A stretch of 64,000 nt of DNA, from positions 62,001 through 126,000 of the forward strand of contig NZ_JAPCZG010000007.1 of assembly GCF_025938155.1 (NCBI RefSeq). The letters are read 5' to 3'. Each line of letters starts with the position of its first letter. Position 1 is the stretch's first letter. Below are positions 1-9,043 of this stretch, one piece after another. The translations under genes were made by a program, and so were the position numbers. The stretch is from Novosphingobium sp. KCTC 2891 (lineage in GTDB: Bacteria; Pseudomonadota; Alphaproteobacteria; Sphingomonadales; Sphingomonadaceae). Under the pieces are notes generated by a model. That model saw nothing but the letters and a program-made list of their open reading frames with translations, searched no databases and was not told where the DNA came from.

Positions 1-881
1 GTCTTCTGCCCCCAGCGGCCCACGGCGCAGAGCGCGTCGCGCAGGCTTTCGATACGGGTGGGATCGCGGTGCCAGCCGATGTCGACCCCGGCAAGGTCGG
101 CCATCTGCCACGGCCCCATCGGGAAGCCGAATTCGAGCAGCGCCTCGTCCACGTCCCAGTAATTCGCGCCTTCCATGATCAGCGCGTGCGCCTGCGCCTG
201 CCGGGGGCTGAGCATCCGGTTGCCGATGAAGCCGTGGCACACGCCCGAGACGACCGGCACCTTGCCGATCTTCACCGAGAGCGCCATCACGGTCGCCAGC
301 TGGCTGTCGCCGGTCTTGGCGCCGCGCACCACTTCGAGCAGCTTCATCACGTTGGCGGGCGAGAAGAAGTGCATGCCCAGCACCGCTTCGGGGCGGCTGG
401 TAACGGCGGCGATCTCGTTCACGTCGAGATAGCTGGTGTTGCTGGCGAGGATCGCGCCGGGCTTCGCCACCTTGTCCAGCCGGCCGAACACGTCCTTCTT
501 GACGTCCATGCTTTCATAGACCGCCTCGATCACGAGGTCGGCCTCCGTCAGCGCGCCGAAATCGAGCGTGGGGGTCAGGCGCGCCATCGCTGCATCGGCG
601 AGCGCGGCGTCCATCTTGCCGCGCTTGACCGTGTTCTCGTAGTTCTTGCGCATGGTGGCGACGCCGCGATCGAGCGCTTCCTGCGTCATTTCCACGATGG
701 TGACGGGGATGCCGGCGGTGAGGAAGTTCATCGTGATGCCGCCGCCCATCGTGCCCGCGCCGATCACGCCGACGCGATTGACGGGAAGCAGCGCGGTATC
801 GGCCGGAATATCATCGATGCGCGCGGCGGCGATGCGGGCGGCGTCGATGTGGTCCTTGGCGCCGGGGATGGGGTCGGACAT
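1..881 (-). CDS. 3-hydroxyacyl-CoA dehydrogenase, NAD-binding part (C-terminus beyond the window)
   Basis: Oxidises L-3-hydroxyacyl-CoA to 3-ketoacyl-CoA with NAD+ in beta-oxidation or aromatic-acid catabolism. The first 293 codons are present. After a 30-residue lead comes the Rossmann signature [12 protein letters not shown], later [12 protein letters not shown], then SNTSYLDV and [15 protein letters not shown], the usual order for this family. The start is the ATG at 881 ([10 protein letters not shown]); the strand runs off the left edge, so the C-terminal domain, and whether it is fused to an enoyl-CoA hydratase as in FadJ/FadB, cannot be seen. It lies 52 bp downstream of a serine hydrolase on the same strand. 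The family is clear from the motifs; the substrate is unknown. Confidence 0.88.
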   Translation of the reverse strand, partial: MSDPIPGAKDHIDAARIAAARIDDIPADTALLPVNRVGVIGAGTMGGGITMNFLTAGIPVTIVEMTQEALDRGVATMRKNYENTVKRGKMDAALADAAMARLTPTLDFGALTEADLVIEAVYESMDVKKDVFGRLDKVAKPGAILASNTSYLDVNEIAAVTSRPEAVLGMHFFSPANVMKLLEVVRGAKTGDSQLATVMALSVKIGKVPVVSGVCHGFIGNRMLSPRQAQAHALIMEGANYWDVDEALLEFGFPMGPWQMADLAGVDIGWHRDPTRIESLRDALCAVGRWGQK

Positions 882-933
882 GGGGTCTTGGCTCCTGTAG
901 GCTGAGGGATGCTTTCGGAGGGGAGGAGAAAGG

Positions 934-2172
934 TCAGGCGCGGCTGTCGGTCAGCGCGGAATAGATCAGCGTCTTGAGCTGGCGGCGGATCGGGTAGGCC
1001 GAGGAGGGGTAGAGCTGGGTCATGAAGACCATGTGCACCTTTTCCACCGGATCGACGAAGAACGCGGTCGAGAAGATGCCGCCCCAGAAGAACTCGCCGA
1101 CAGAGCCGGGCACCAGCGCGCGCGCGGGGTCGATGGTGACGCCAAAGCCCAGGCCGAAGCCTGTGCCCGCGTTGTTCGCCTCGCTGAACAGCGAACTGGA
1201 CATCTGGGTAAGGTCGGCGCCGCCGGGCAGGAAGTTGCTGGCCATCAGCGCCAGCGTCTTGGGGCTGACGAGGCGCACGCCGTCGATTCCCCCGCCATTG
1301 GCCAGCGCGGCCGCGAAACGGTGATAGTCGGCCAGCGTGGACAGCAGGCCGCCGCCGCCGCTTTCGAAGCGGGGCGCGCGCGCAAGGTTGCTGGTCTCGG
1401 CCTTGTCCAGCAGCTCTGGCGCCTTGCCCGGGATGTAGGTCCAGGCGTCGGCCAGCCGGTGCAGCTTGCCGGGCGGGCAGTGGAATCCGGTGTCGCTCAT
1501 GCCCAGCGGATCGAAAATGCGCGTCTGGAAGAACTCGCCCAGGCTCATGCCCGATAGCCGCGCGACGATCACGCCGAGCACGTCGGTGGAGACGGAATAG
1601 TTCCAGCCCGTGGCGGGCGCGAATTCCAGCGGCAGCTTGGCCAGCTCGGCGATGAAGTGATCGTTGCCGGGCAGGCTGGCGTGCCCGTCGAGCCGGCCCT
1701 TGCGATAGGCGGCATCGACGTTGGTGCGGTTCTGGATGCCGTAGGTGAGGCCCGACATATGCGTGAGCAGGTCGACCAGCCGCATCGCGTGCGCGGCGCG
1801 CGGCGGCATGAACGGCGCTTCGCCGCCGCCCCCGGTATAGACGCCCAGCCCTGCGAATTCCGGGATCACCTTGGTCACCGGGTCTTCCAGCGCGATCAGG
1901 CCTTCTTCCACCAGCATCATCACCGCGATCGAGGTGAGCGGCTTGGTCATCGAGGCGATGCGGTAGATCGTGTCGGGCGCGGCGGGAGTGCCATCGGCGC
2001 GTGCATGGCCCATCGTGGCGCGGTAAACCGGCTGGCCGTCGCGCGCGACCAGAACGTCTGCACAGGGCAGCTTCCCGCGAGAGACGTAGCGTTCGTGCAG
2101 CAGAGTCTCGATCCGGTCGAGGCGACCGGCGTCGAAGCCGAGTGCGGCGGGGTCGGTCAGCGTGATGGTCAT
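934..2172 (-). CDS. Serine hydrolase of the beta-lactamase (class C)/EstB esterase family
   Basis: Predicted 412-residue cytoplasmic esterase or transpeptidase-like serine hydrolase. The SxxK nucleophile motif is in [10 protein letters not shown] near residue 90, and the tyrosine motif YSVSTDVLG follows around residue 190, as in EstB-type esterases rather than true AmpC (which has YxN). [13 protein letters not shown] near the C-terminus takes the place of the KTG box. The reading frame continues upstream, but ATG 2172 (MTITLTDP) fits the family N-terminus and leaves the preceding thioesterase (ending at 2190) intact. No signal peptide is visible. Its position between a thioesterase and an acyl-CoA dehydrogenase suggests ester or lactone catabolism; the substrate is inference. 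Confidence 0.85.
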   Translation of the reverse strand: MTITLTDPAALGFDAGRLDRIETLLHERYVSRGKLPCADVLVARDGQPVYRATMGHARADGTPAAPDTIYRIASMTKPLTSIAVMMLVEEGLIALEDPVTKVIPEFAGLGVYTGGGGEAPFMPPRAAHAMRLVDLLTHMSGLTYGIQNRTNVDAAYRKGRLDGHASLPGNDHFIAELAKLPLEFAPATGWNYSVSTDVLGVIVARLSGMSLGEFFQTRIFDPLGMSDTGFHCPPGKLHRLADAWTYIPGKAPELLDKAETSNLARAPRFESGGGGLLSTLADYHRFAAALANGGGIDGVRLVSPKTLALMASNFLPGGADLTQMSSSLFSEANNAGTGFGLGFGVTIDPARALVPGSVGEFFWGGIFSTAFFVDPVEKVHMVFMTQLYPSSAYPIRRQLKTLIYSALTDSRA

Positions 2173-2189
2173 GGGCGCCTTGCTCCGTT

Positions 2190-2981
2190 TCAACCGAAAA
2201 TCGCGACCGATTGCAGGCCGCGCATCACTTCGACGCCGTCGGTGTTCCACATCCGCAGCGTCTCGCTCGAAAAGCCGTCCGCCGCGTGGTTCGACGAGGT
2301 TTCGAGCAGCCACCAGCCGTCGTCGGTCTCGGGCTTGTCGCCCAGCAGCGTCAGCGACCAGTTGATCGAGCTGATCGGCCCCATGCGCTCCATCGTGCGC
2401 ATTGCGCCGGGCGGCAGGGTATCGCCGATGCCGATGAGTTCGCCGATGGGGTCAAGCCCGCTGCGGTCCTTCAGGCGCACCCAGCGGCGGATCGTGCCGG
2501 GCGGGTTCTCGCCGCGCGGGAAGGCGTGGCGCAGTTCCATGCGGTGGATGAAGAACGAGGGATCGGGATGCGGCTTGACGGGGGCGGCCTGGTCATACGG
2601 GACAGCGATGTCGAGCCGGTTGGCCGCGACGGTGCCGTTGCTGGGGCGCCCGCTGCCGAACAGCCACAGCGCGCGGTGCGCCAGTTCGCCATTGGCGGTG
2701 ATCTCGGTCTCGATCTGGCTCACGCTTTTGCCCGCGCGCAGGATGCGGGCGGAAATCTCCACGTCCTCGCCCACGGGGGCGACGAAGCCCACTTGCGCGC
2801 CGCGCAGCGGGGGCAGATCGGGGAACGCGGTGCGGGCGGCGGCATAGGCGAGATAGGACGAGGCGCCGCCATACATCGTGCGGCCCTGCAGCCAGCCCGA
2901 GGCGCCGTGCAGCACGAAACCTTCGCCGCGGCGCTCAATCGCCGCCGAAAGCCCACCGAGAGTCAGGGGGCCGGAAGTCAT
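2190..2981 (-). CDS. Acyl-CoA thioesterase-like protein (double hotdog, TesB-type)
   Basis: A 263-residue protein with the TesB-like layout: an N-terminal hotdog half containing GWLQGRTMYGG and a C-terminal half containing GPISSINWSLTLL and GWWLLETSSNHAADGFSS. It probably hydrolyses acyl-CoA to acid and free CoA. ATG 2981 (MTSGPLTLGG) is chosen over the longer frame starting at 3014 because the domain begins right there. It is 17 bp upstream of the serine hydrolase on the same strand, so the two are likely co-transcribed. The acyl chain preference cannot be read from the sequence. Confidence 0.8.
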   Translation of the reverse strand: MTSGPLTLGGLSAAIERRGEGFVLHGASGWLQGRTMYGGASSYLAYAAARTAFPDLPPLRGAQVGFVAPVGEDVEISARILRAGKSVSQIETEITANGELAHRALWLFGSGRPSNGTVAANRLDIAVPYDQAAPVKPHPDPSFFIHRMELRHAFPRGENPPGTIRRWVRLKDRSGLDPIGELIGIGDTLPPGAMRTMERMGPISSINWSLTLLGDKPETDDGWWLLETSSNHAADGFSSETLRMWNTDGVEVMRGLQSVAIFG

Positions 2982-3103
2982 GCCGCGGAGCATCCCGCAG
3001 CACGGCGGCGGCAAGGCAGGTACATCGTTCTCTCCCGGTTGCGTGGGTGGTTTACCTTCACGTCAACGGCAGGAAAGAGCCAGCGAGGGCCTTCGGTCAA
3101 CGG

Positions 3104-3125
3104 AAAAACGCGCCCCGGTGCGCAG
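3104..3125 (-). terminator. Likely intrinsic terminator of modABC
   Basis: On the minus strand a short GCGC...GCGC hairpin is followed by a run of five T, 16 bp past the modC stop codon. The stem is short (4 bp plus flanks), so strength is uncertain. Confidence 0.5.
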
Positions 3126-3140
3126 TTTTCCGCCCTTCCC

Positions 3141-3788
3141 CTACGGCAAGGCGGGAGGGCTGCCCTCGCCCATCGGCACCACCTGGTCGGCCAGGCGGTC
3201 GATCTCAGCAAGGTCGTGGCTGACGAGCACGACCGGCAGGTGCAGTTCGTCGCGGATGCGCTCGATCACCTGCATGATGCCTTCGCGCCGGGGCGCATCC
3301 AGCGAGGACAGCGGCTCGTCCAGCAGCAGTACGCGCGGGGCGGACAGCAGCGCGCGGCCGATGGCGACGCGCTGCGCTTCGCCGCCGGACAGCGTGCGCG
3401 GCATCCTTTCGAGCAGGTGGCCGATGCCGAGGAAGGCGCAGGCTTCGTCAAGCTGCATCCAGCGCCGCGCCGGTGGGGCCAGCTTCCAGCCGTAGAGCAG
3501 GTTGTCGCGCACGCGGCGGTGGGGAAACAGGCGCAGGTCCTGGAACACCACGCCGCAGCCGCGCCGCTCGGGCGGCAGGTCGATGCCCTGCGCCTTGTCG
3601 AACAGCACGGTGCCGCCCAGCACCACGCGGCCAGCGGCAGGGCGGAGCAGGCCGGCGACGGCATCGAGTACGCTGGTCTTGCCTGCGCCCGAGGGGCCGT
3701 AAAGCGCGGTGATCCCCGCGCCGGTGACAAAGCGCGCGGCAATCTCGCGCCCGCCGCGCCGCAGGGTCACGGCCACCTCAAGCGACAT
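3141..3788 (-). CDS. modC: Molybdate ABC transporter ATPase, short form without TOBE/Mop domain
   Basis: ATPase of the molybdate importer; hydrolyses ATP at the inner membrane with ModB. Walker A is GPSGAGKTS, the ABC signature LSGGEAQRVAIGRAL, Walker B VLLLDEPLSSLD and the H-loop VLVSHD. The product is only 215 residues: it ends about 20 residues after the H-loop, whereas family members are usually about 350 residues with a C-terminal TOBE/Mop regulatory domain. A terminator-like hairpin follows at once, so the shortness looks natural rather than a frameshift. The start ATG 3788 (MSLEVAVTLRR) overlaps the end of modB by 11 bp; a longer upstream reading lies inside modB. Assignment as ModC comes from modAB. 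Confidence 0.85.
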   Translation of the reverse strand: MSLEVAVTLRRGGREIAARFVTGAGITALYGPSGAGKTSVLDAVAGLLRPAAGRVVLGGTVLFDKAQGIDLPPERRGCGVVFQDLRLFPHRRVRDNLLYGWKLAPPARRWMQLDEACAFLGIGHLLERMPRTLSGGEAQRVAIGRALLSAPRVLLLDEPLSSLDAPRREGIMQVIERIRDELHLPVVLVSHDLAEIDRLADQVVPMGEGSPPALP

Positions 3789-4473
3789 GGAAGGGGGTTC
3801 CCGAAGCAGAGCGGCGGGCCAGCCATTCCGAAGCGAGCAGCGCGCCGAGCGACAGCGCGACCGAGATGAGCGCGAGGCGGACGACATGGACGTCGCCGCC
3901 GGGCACTTGCAGCGCGGAATAGATCGCGAGCGGCAGGGTCTGCGTCTCGCCGGGAATGTTCGAGACGAAAGTGATCGTCGCGCCGAACTCGCCCAGCGAG
4001 CGGGCGAGGCCCAGCACCGTGGCGGCGAGCACGCCGGGAAGCGAGAGCGGCAGCGTGACCGTGGCGAAAGCGCGCCACGGCCCGGCGCCGAGCGTGCGGG
4101 CCGCGCTTTCCAGCCGGGGATCGACCGCTTCCAGCGACAGACGGATCGCGCGCACCATCAGCGGCAGCGCCATCACCGCCGCCGCCAGCGCCGCGCCGGT
4201 CCAGCGGAACATGAAGGTCAGCCCCAGTGCATCGGCGAAGAACCGGCCCATCGGACCGTTGGTGCCGAAAGCAAGCAGCAGCAGCCAGCCGATCACCACG
4301 GGGGGCAGCACCAGCGGCAAATGGACGATGGCATCCAGCAGGATGCGCCCCGGAAAGCGCGTACGCGCCAGCAGCCAGGCAAGCGCGAAGGCAATGGGCA
4401 GGGTAAACAGGATCGCGGCCCCGCTGACTTTCAGCGAGAGCGCCACGATCGCCCATTCCGCCTCGCCCAGCAT
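3778..4473 (-). CDS. modB: Molybdate ABC transporter permease
   Basis: Inner-membrane permease, 231 residues, with about five to six hydrophobic segments, beginning MLGEAEWAIVALSLKVSGAA. The conserved cytoplasmic coupling (EAA) loop is seen as ESAARTLGAGPWRAFATVTLPL, preceded by MALPLMVRAIR. The length matches ModB. The start ATG 4473 lies 5 bp after modA; the longer frame upstream is a shadow of modA. It overlaps modC by 11 bp, consistent with translational coupling. Confidence 0.92.
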   Translation of the reverse strand: MLGEAEWAIVALSLKVSGAAILFTLPIAFALAWLLARTRFPGRILLDAIVHLPLVLPPVVIGWLLLLAFGTNGPMGRFFADALGLTFMFRWTGAALAAAVMALPLMVRAIRLSLEAVDPRLESAARTLGAGPWRAFATVTLPLSLPGVLAATVLGLARSLGEFGATITFVSNIPGETQTLPLAIYSALQVPGGDVHVVRLALISVALSLGALLASEWLARRSASGTPFHVA

Positions 4474-4478
4474 CGGCC

Positions 4479-5261
4479 TCAGCGCGCGCCGAAGCCGAAG
4501 CGGCGGAAGATCGCTTTCCCCTCGCCCGAGAGCAGGAAGCGGTGAAAGGCTTCGGCATCGCGGCTGGTCGCGCCGGTCAGGCGGGCGAGCGGATAGAGGA
4601 TCGGCGCGTGGCTCGTCTCCGGAAACACGCCGACGACGCGGACGCGCGGTTCGGCGCGCGCATCGGTGGCATAGACCACGCCGAGCGGCGCCTCGCCCCG
4701 CGCGACGAGCGCGAGCGCGGCGCGCACGCTTTCCGCGCGCGCCACACGGCCGGCAACGTGCGGCCAGGCGCCCAGCCGGGTCAGCGCTTCCTTGCCGTAG
4801 ATTCCGGCGGGCACCGCGTCCGGATCGCCCATCGCCAGCCGGCCGTTGCCCAATGCGCGGGCGAGCGGGAAGCCCGGCCGGATGGCGAGGGAGAGGCGGC
4901 TGGCAGCGGGCGCGATCAGCACGAGCTGGTTGGTGAGGAACGGCGCGCGCGAGCCCCGGGCGACAAAACCCGCGGCGGCGACATGGTCCATCCACTGCGT
5001 GTCGGCGGATACTAACAGGTCGGCCGGTGCGCCTGCCTCGATCTGGCGGGCAAGCGCGGAGGAGGCGGCGAACGATATCACCGGCGGCTCATGCCCCTTG
5101 GCGGTCCAGCGGCCGGCGGCGGCGGTCATCGCTTCCTGCAAGCTGGCAGCGGCCAGCACCAGCGGCCCGCGTGCCTGTGCCATGCCGGGCAGCAGCGCCA
5201 GAAGCAGCGCGGCCAGAAGCGAGGCGGTGGCGCGCGGCGGCCGGGTGCGGGGAAGTGCCAT
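4479..5261 (-). CDS. modA: Molybdate-binding periplasmic protein
   Basis: Solute-binding protein, 260 residues, that captures molybdate in the periplasm for ModBC. A signal peptide is visible: basic MALPRTRPPR, a hydrophobic LLAALLLALLPG stretch, and cleavage after AQA. The mature part starts LVLAAASLQEAM, the usual ModA opening, and contains SFAASSALARQIEAGAPADLL, the conserved oxyanion-binding strand. The start ATG 5261 fits the signal peptide; it sits inside an inverted repeat that could be an operator. First gene of a modABC operon on the minus strand. Confidence 0.92.
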   Translation of the reverse strand: MALPRTRPPRATASLLAALLLALLPGMAQARGPLVLAAASLQEAMTAAAGRWTAKGHEPPVISFAASSALARQIEAGAPADLLVSADTQWMDHVAAAGFVARGSRAPFLTNQLVLIAPAASRLSLAIRPGFPLARALGNGRLAMGDPDAVPAGIYGKEALTRLGAWPHVAGRVARAESVRAALALVARGEAPLGVVYATDARAEPRVRVVGVFPETSHAPILYPLARLTGATSRDAEAFHRFLLSGEGKAIFRRFGFGAR

Positions 5262-5278
5262 ATCCCGCCGGATATAGC
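5257..5278 (-). promoter_or_regulatory. Inverted repeat over the modA start, possible ModE-type operator
   Basis: On the minus strand GCTATATCC and GGATATGGC form 9-bp arms (8 matches) around a 4-bp spacer, with the modA ATG in the downstream arm. CGCTATAT resembles a half-site of the ModE molybdate-responsive repressor. Its place over the start codon would suit repression, but no modE gene is in the window and the match is partial. Confidence 0.4.
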
Positions 5279-5333
5279 GGATCGCGCGGGCCGGCAACCA
5301 CGCAGGCGCCACCCGGATCGGATGCTTGAAGGG

Positions 5334-5375
5334 AAAACGCCCCGTCCGGCCGCTCCCGTGGGGCGGGCCGGACGG
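5334..5375 (-). terminator. Intrinsic terminator of the DUF1330 gene
   Basis: A 10-bp perfect GC stem, CCGTCCGGCC paired with GGCCGGACGG (5342-5351 with 5366-5375), followed on the minus strand by GGGCGTTTT. It begins 12 bp beyond the stop codon of the DUF1330 gene. Confidence 0.65.
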
Positions 5376-5387
5376 CGCGGCGGCGGA

Positions 5388-5675
5388 TCAGAGACCTTCG
5401 GTCAGGATCACGCGGTAGTCGGACGAGGCTTTGCGCACCTTGGCAGCTTCCTGGTAGGCGTCGCTTTCGTACCAGGCCTTGGCTTCGGCCATCGTGTCGA
5501 ACTTGAGCACGACGAGACCTTCGGCGGGTTCACCCTCGGGGGTTTCGCACGGATTGTAGACGACCAGCGGCTGGACCTTGTGTCCGGCCATGGTGGGGCC
5601 GGCCATCTGGCCGTACTTTTCCATGCCAGCGGGATCGGAAGTGCTGTTGCGGATGAAGATCGCGTAGGCGGCCAT
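5388..5675 (-). CDS. DUF1330 family protein (dimeric alpha-beta barrel)
   Basis: A 95-residue cytoplasmic protein, MAAYAIFIRNSTSDP at the start and WYESDAYQEAAKVRKASS near the end, the hallmark of DUF1330 small ferredoxin-fold proteins. ATG 5675 has a good ribosome binding site (GGGAGAG, 8 nt away); the upstream in-frame extension has none. Function in the family is not established; members often accompany catabolic genes, as here with a divergent carboxymuconolactone-decarboxylase-like gene. Confidence 0.85.
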   Translation of the reverse strand: MAAYAIFIRNSTSDPAGMEKYGQMAGPTMAGHKVQPLVVYNPCETPEGEPAEGLVVLKFDTMAEAKAWYESDAYQEAAKVRKASSDYRVILTEGL

Positions 5676-5867
5676 TTCAGATTCTCTCCCTCTTACCAAA
5701 CTTGATAAGTAGCGATAGGCAACCGGATGGCCCTTGGCAATGCGCCGCGAATCGGCAGACCAGGGGCAGGGATGATCCACGCGCGCCCACAGAAGGCACC
5801 GGGATTCCATGAGGATGCAAAACGGTCACCCCTCGCTGCGGGCGGGCCGGAGGGAAAGGAACAGGAT

Positions 5868-6515
5868 ATGCCGGTATTGCGCCAGGTGCCGCGCGCCGAG
5901 ATCACGGACGAGGTGATTCTTGCCTATTACAAGCACTTGTTCGGAGACCGCGATCCGGTCACCGAGCCTGGCACGGCCACCGGAACGCCCGGCGACTGGT
6001 GGAGCGTTTTCGCGCTTTCCCCGGACATCTTCCGCCACGCCGTCTCTGGCTTTTCGCTCTATCGCAGCCCGGACCGGCGCATCGATCCGATCCTGCGCGA
6101 ACTGGGCCAGACGCGCGCCGGCTGGGTCAAGGGCAGCCAGTTCGTGTTCTCGCAGCACTGCAAGTCGCTCCGCGGCCTGGGATGCAGCGAGGAGAAGATC
6201 GCCGCGGTGCCGCACTGGCAGGTGGCGGATTGCTTCAATGACCAGGAACGCGCGGTGCTCGCCTATGCCGATGGCCTTTGCCAGGCGAACGGGCGGGTGC
6301 CCACGGCGGTGTTCGACAAGCTCAAGACCTTCTGGGACGACCAGCAGATCTTCGAGTTCACCTACATTACCTGCCTCTACGACATGCACGCGGTGATCAC
6401 CCGCGCACTGCGCATGGAATTCGATGACCGCGAGGAGCCGATTGTCGAAGTTGCCGCGCCGGAAGATTTCGTGGCCGCCGATTTCCTTGGCGGCACGCGC
6501 CAGCAGGCTGAGTGA
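5868..6515 (+). CDS. Carboxymuconolactone decarboxylase/AhpD-like protein
   Basis: A 215-residue protein of the all-helical CMD/AhpD superfamily. The active-site helix region reads FVFSQHCKSLRGLGCSEEKI near residue 105, and FNDQERAVLAYADGLCQANG follows, both typical. AhpD peroxidases need CxxC; here there is one cysteine with a histidine before it (HC), so a redox role as in AhpD is unlikely and a decarboxylase or hydratase-like role is more plausible. ATG 5868 has GGAAAGGAACAGG in front. The next gene starts 13 bp downstream (VOC protein), so they form an operon. Confidence 0.82.
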   Translation: MPVLRQVPRAEITDEVILAYYKHLFGDRDPVTEPGTATGTPGDWWSVFALSPDIFRHAVSGFSLYRSPDRRIDPILRELGQTRAGWVKGSQFVFSQHCKSLRGLGCSEEKIAAVPHWQVADCFNDQERAVLAYADGLCQANGRVPTAVFDKLKTFWDDQQIFEFTYITCLYDMHAVITRALRMEFDDREEPIVEVAAPEDFVAADFLGGTRQQAE

Positions 6516-6528
6516 GAAGGAACGCGCG

Positions 6529-7116
6529 ATGAGCGAGAACAGCAATCAGGTGTTCGACATTCGCGGGGTCAACCACCTCGCGCTCGTCTGCCGGGACATG
6601 GCGAAGACGGTGGAATTCTACCGCGACATCCTGGGAATGCCGCTGACCAAGACGATCGACCTGCCCGGCGGCATGGGCCAGCACTTCTTCTTCGATATCG
6701 GCAATGGCGACAGCCTGGCCTTCTTCTGGTTTCCCGATGCGCCGCCGGCCGCGCCGGGCGTGGCCGCGCCTTCGGGCCTGCCGGGCATCGGCGACATGAA
6801 AAGCGCGCACGGTTCGATGAACCACATCGCGTTCAACGTGCCGCTGGAGAAGTTCGACGAATACGTCGCGCGGCTGCATGAGCGCGGGGTGGAGACGTCG
6901 ATGGTGCTCAACCACGACGATTCGGACTGGCAGGTCGCTCCCGAAGTCCACGACGGGGTGTTCGTGCGCTCGGTCTATTTCTTCGATCCGGACGGCGTTT
7001 GCCTCGAATTCGCGGCGTGGAACGCAGAGCTGGGCGGAGCGCACGTGAAGCACGATCCGATGCGTGCCGATGGCACAAAGGCGGAAGGCATGATCGTGAA
7101 GGGCGCTGCCGGCTAG
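6529..7116 (+). CDS. VOC family (glyoxalase/extradiol dioxygenase fold) protein
   Basis: A 195-residue protein with two betaalphabetabetabeta modules. The first is IRGVNHLALVCRDMAKTVEF with a metal-type His, followed by FYRDILGMPL; the second starts HGSMNHIAFNVPLEKFDEYV, and the closing motif is SVYFFDPDGVCLEF, with the metal-ligand Glu in LEF. This fits a metal-dependent lyase or dioxygenase acting on a small aromatic or thiol adduct. ATG 6529 follows GAGAAGGA, 13 bp after the CMD-like gene. Substrate unknown. Confidence 0.85.
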   Translation: MSENSNQVFDIRGVNHLALVCRDMAKTVEFYRDILGMPLTKTIDLPGGMGQHFFFDIGNGDSLAFFWFPDAPPAAPGVAAPSGLPGIGDMKSAHGSMNHIAFNVPLEKFDEYVARLHERGVETSMVLNHDDSDWQVAPEVHDGVFVRSVYFFDPDGVCLEFAAWNAELGGAHVKHDPMRADGTKAEGMIVKGAAG

Positions 7117-7139
7117 AGAGCGCGGCCAAGCAGCGGCGG

Positions 7140-8168
7140 CTAGAGGCTGGACGGCGCGACCGCGCGGCCTTCGCGCGCGGAAACGATCGCCGCTTCCAGC
7201 ACCGCCTGCACGGCGATCAGTTCGTCCGGCTGGTTGGGCGGCGGGCCCTTGCCCAGGCACGCGTCGGCCACCGCGCGGTAGAAGGATTGCTGCGCGCCGC
7301 GTTCGGCGGGGATAAGCGTTTCGGCGCCTTCGCCGTCCCAATGGCGCAGCGGATCGGGATCGACGCCCCATTGCGCCGCGCCGGGACGAAGGCCGGCCAC
7401 CGACTGCGCCTCCTGCGGATCTAGGCATTGCTTCACCAGCGAACCGCCGGTGCCATGGACGATGAAGCGCGGCGATCCGCCCGCCACGCACATCCCGGCG
7501 TGGAGGATCACGCGCTTGTCCGGATAGCGCAGCACCACGTGCGCCCAGTCGTCCGCCGTGGCGCCTTCGCGCAAGGGTGCGATGTCCGCGCTCACCGTCT
7601 CGGGCAGGCCGAACAGCAGCAGGGCCTGGTCGATCAGGTGCGGGCCAAGGTCCAGCCACACTCCCGCACCCGGCCCGGCGGCCTCGCGCCAGCGATCGCG
7701 CACGTGCGGGCGGAAGCGGTCGAAGTGCGATTCGAAATGGACCACGCGGCCAACCAGTCCGCGATCGATGGCGGCGCGCACGGAGAGGAAATCGCTGTCC
7801 CACCGCCGGTTGTGGAACGCGGCGATCATACGGCCCTGTTCCTGCGCCAGGGCGGCGAGATCGCGCGCCTCTGCCAGCGAGAGCGCAAAAGGCTTTTCGA
7901 CCACCACGTGCTTGCCCGCGCGCAGCGCCTGCCGCGCCAGCGCCGCATGGGTGTCGCTGGGCGTGGCGATGACGATGGCGTCCACGGCCGGATCGGCGAG
8001 CAGGTCCGCCGCATCCGCGACACGCGCCACGTCCGCCGGCAGCACTGCGTCGGGCCGGCGCGCAACGATGGCCTTCAGCTCCAGATCCGGCACAGCCTCG
8101 ATATAGGGCACGTGGAAAACCCGCGTGGCCATGCCATTGCCGATGATGCCGATCCCGATGCGCGTCAT
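7140..8168 (-). CDS. Gfo/Idh/MocA family NAD(P)-dependent oxidoreductase
   Basis: A 342-residue sugar- or polyol-type dehydrogenase. The N-terminal Rossmann fold begins MTRIGIGIIGNGMATRVFHV, with ATPSDTHAALARQAL, and the signature HVVVEKPFALSLAEA holds the EKP catalytic lysine. The second half contains WLDLGPHLIDQALLLFG, the usual GxHxxD-like active-site stretch (GPHLID). It faces the VOC gene tail to tail with 23 bp between. Closest in appearance to the YdgJ-like oxidoreductase subgroup; the substrate is not determinable. Confidence 0.88.
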   Translation of the reverse strand: MTRIGIGIIGNGMATRVFHVPYIEAVPDLELKAIVARRPDAVLPADVARVADAADLLADPAVDAIVIATPSDTHAALARQALRAGKHVVVEKPFALSLAEARDLAALAQEQGRMIAAFHNRRWDSDFLSVRAAIDRGLVGRVVHFESHFDRFRPHVRDRWREAAGPGAGVWLDLGPHLIDQALLLFGLPETVSADIAPLREGATADDWAHVVLRYPDKRVILHAGMCVAGGSPRFIVHGTGGSLVKQCLDPQEAQSVAGLRPGAAQWGVDPDPLRHWDGEGAETLIPAERGAQQSFYRAVADACLGKGPPPNQPDELIAVQAVLEAAIVSAREGRAVAPSSL

Positions 8169-8302
8169 GGCCGCTGCCTAGCGCCGCGAACCGCGATTGG
8201 CCACCTTCGCCGCGCGGACAGGCTTGCAGGCGGCCCCGCAACGGGTAAGCATGGTTCCGGCCATCGGGCGGCCAGACCCGCAGGGGCAGGAACGCGCCGC
8301 AC

Positions 8303-9039
<737 letters not shown>

Positions 9040-9043
<4 letters not shown>

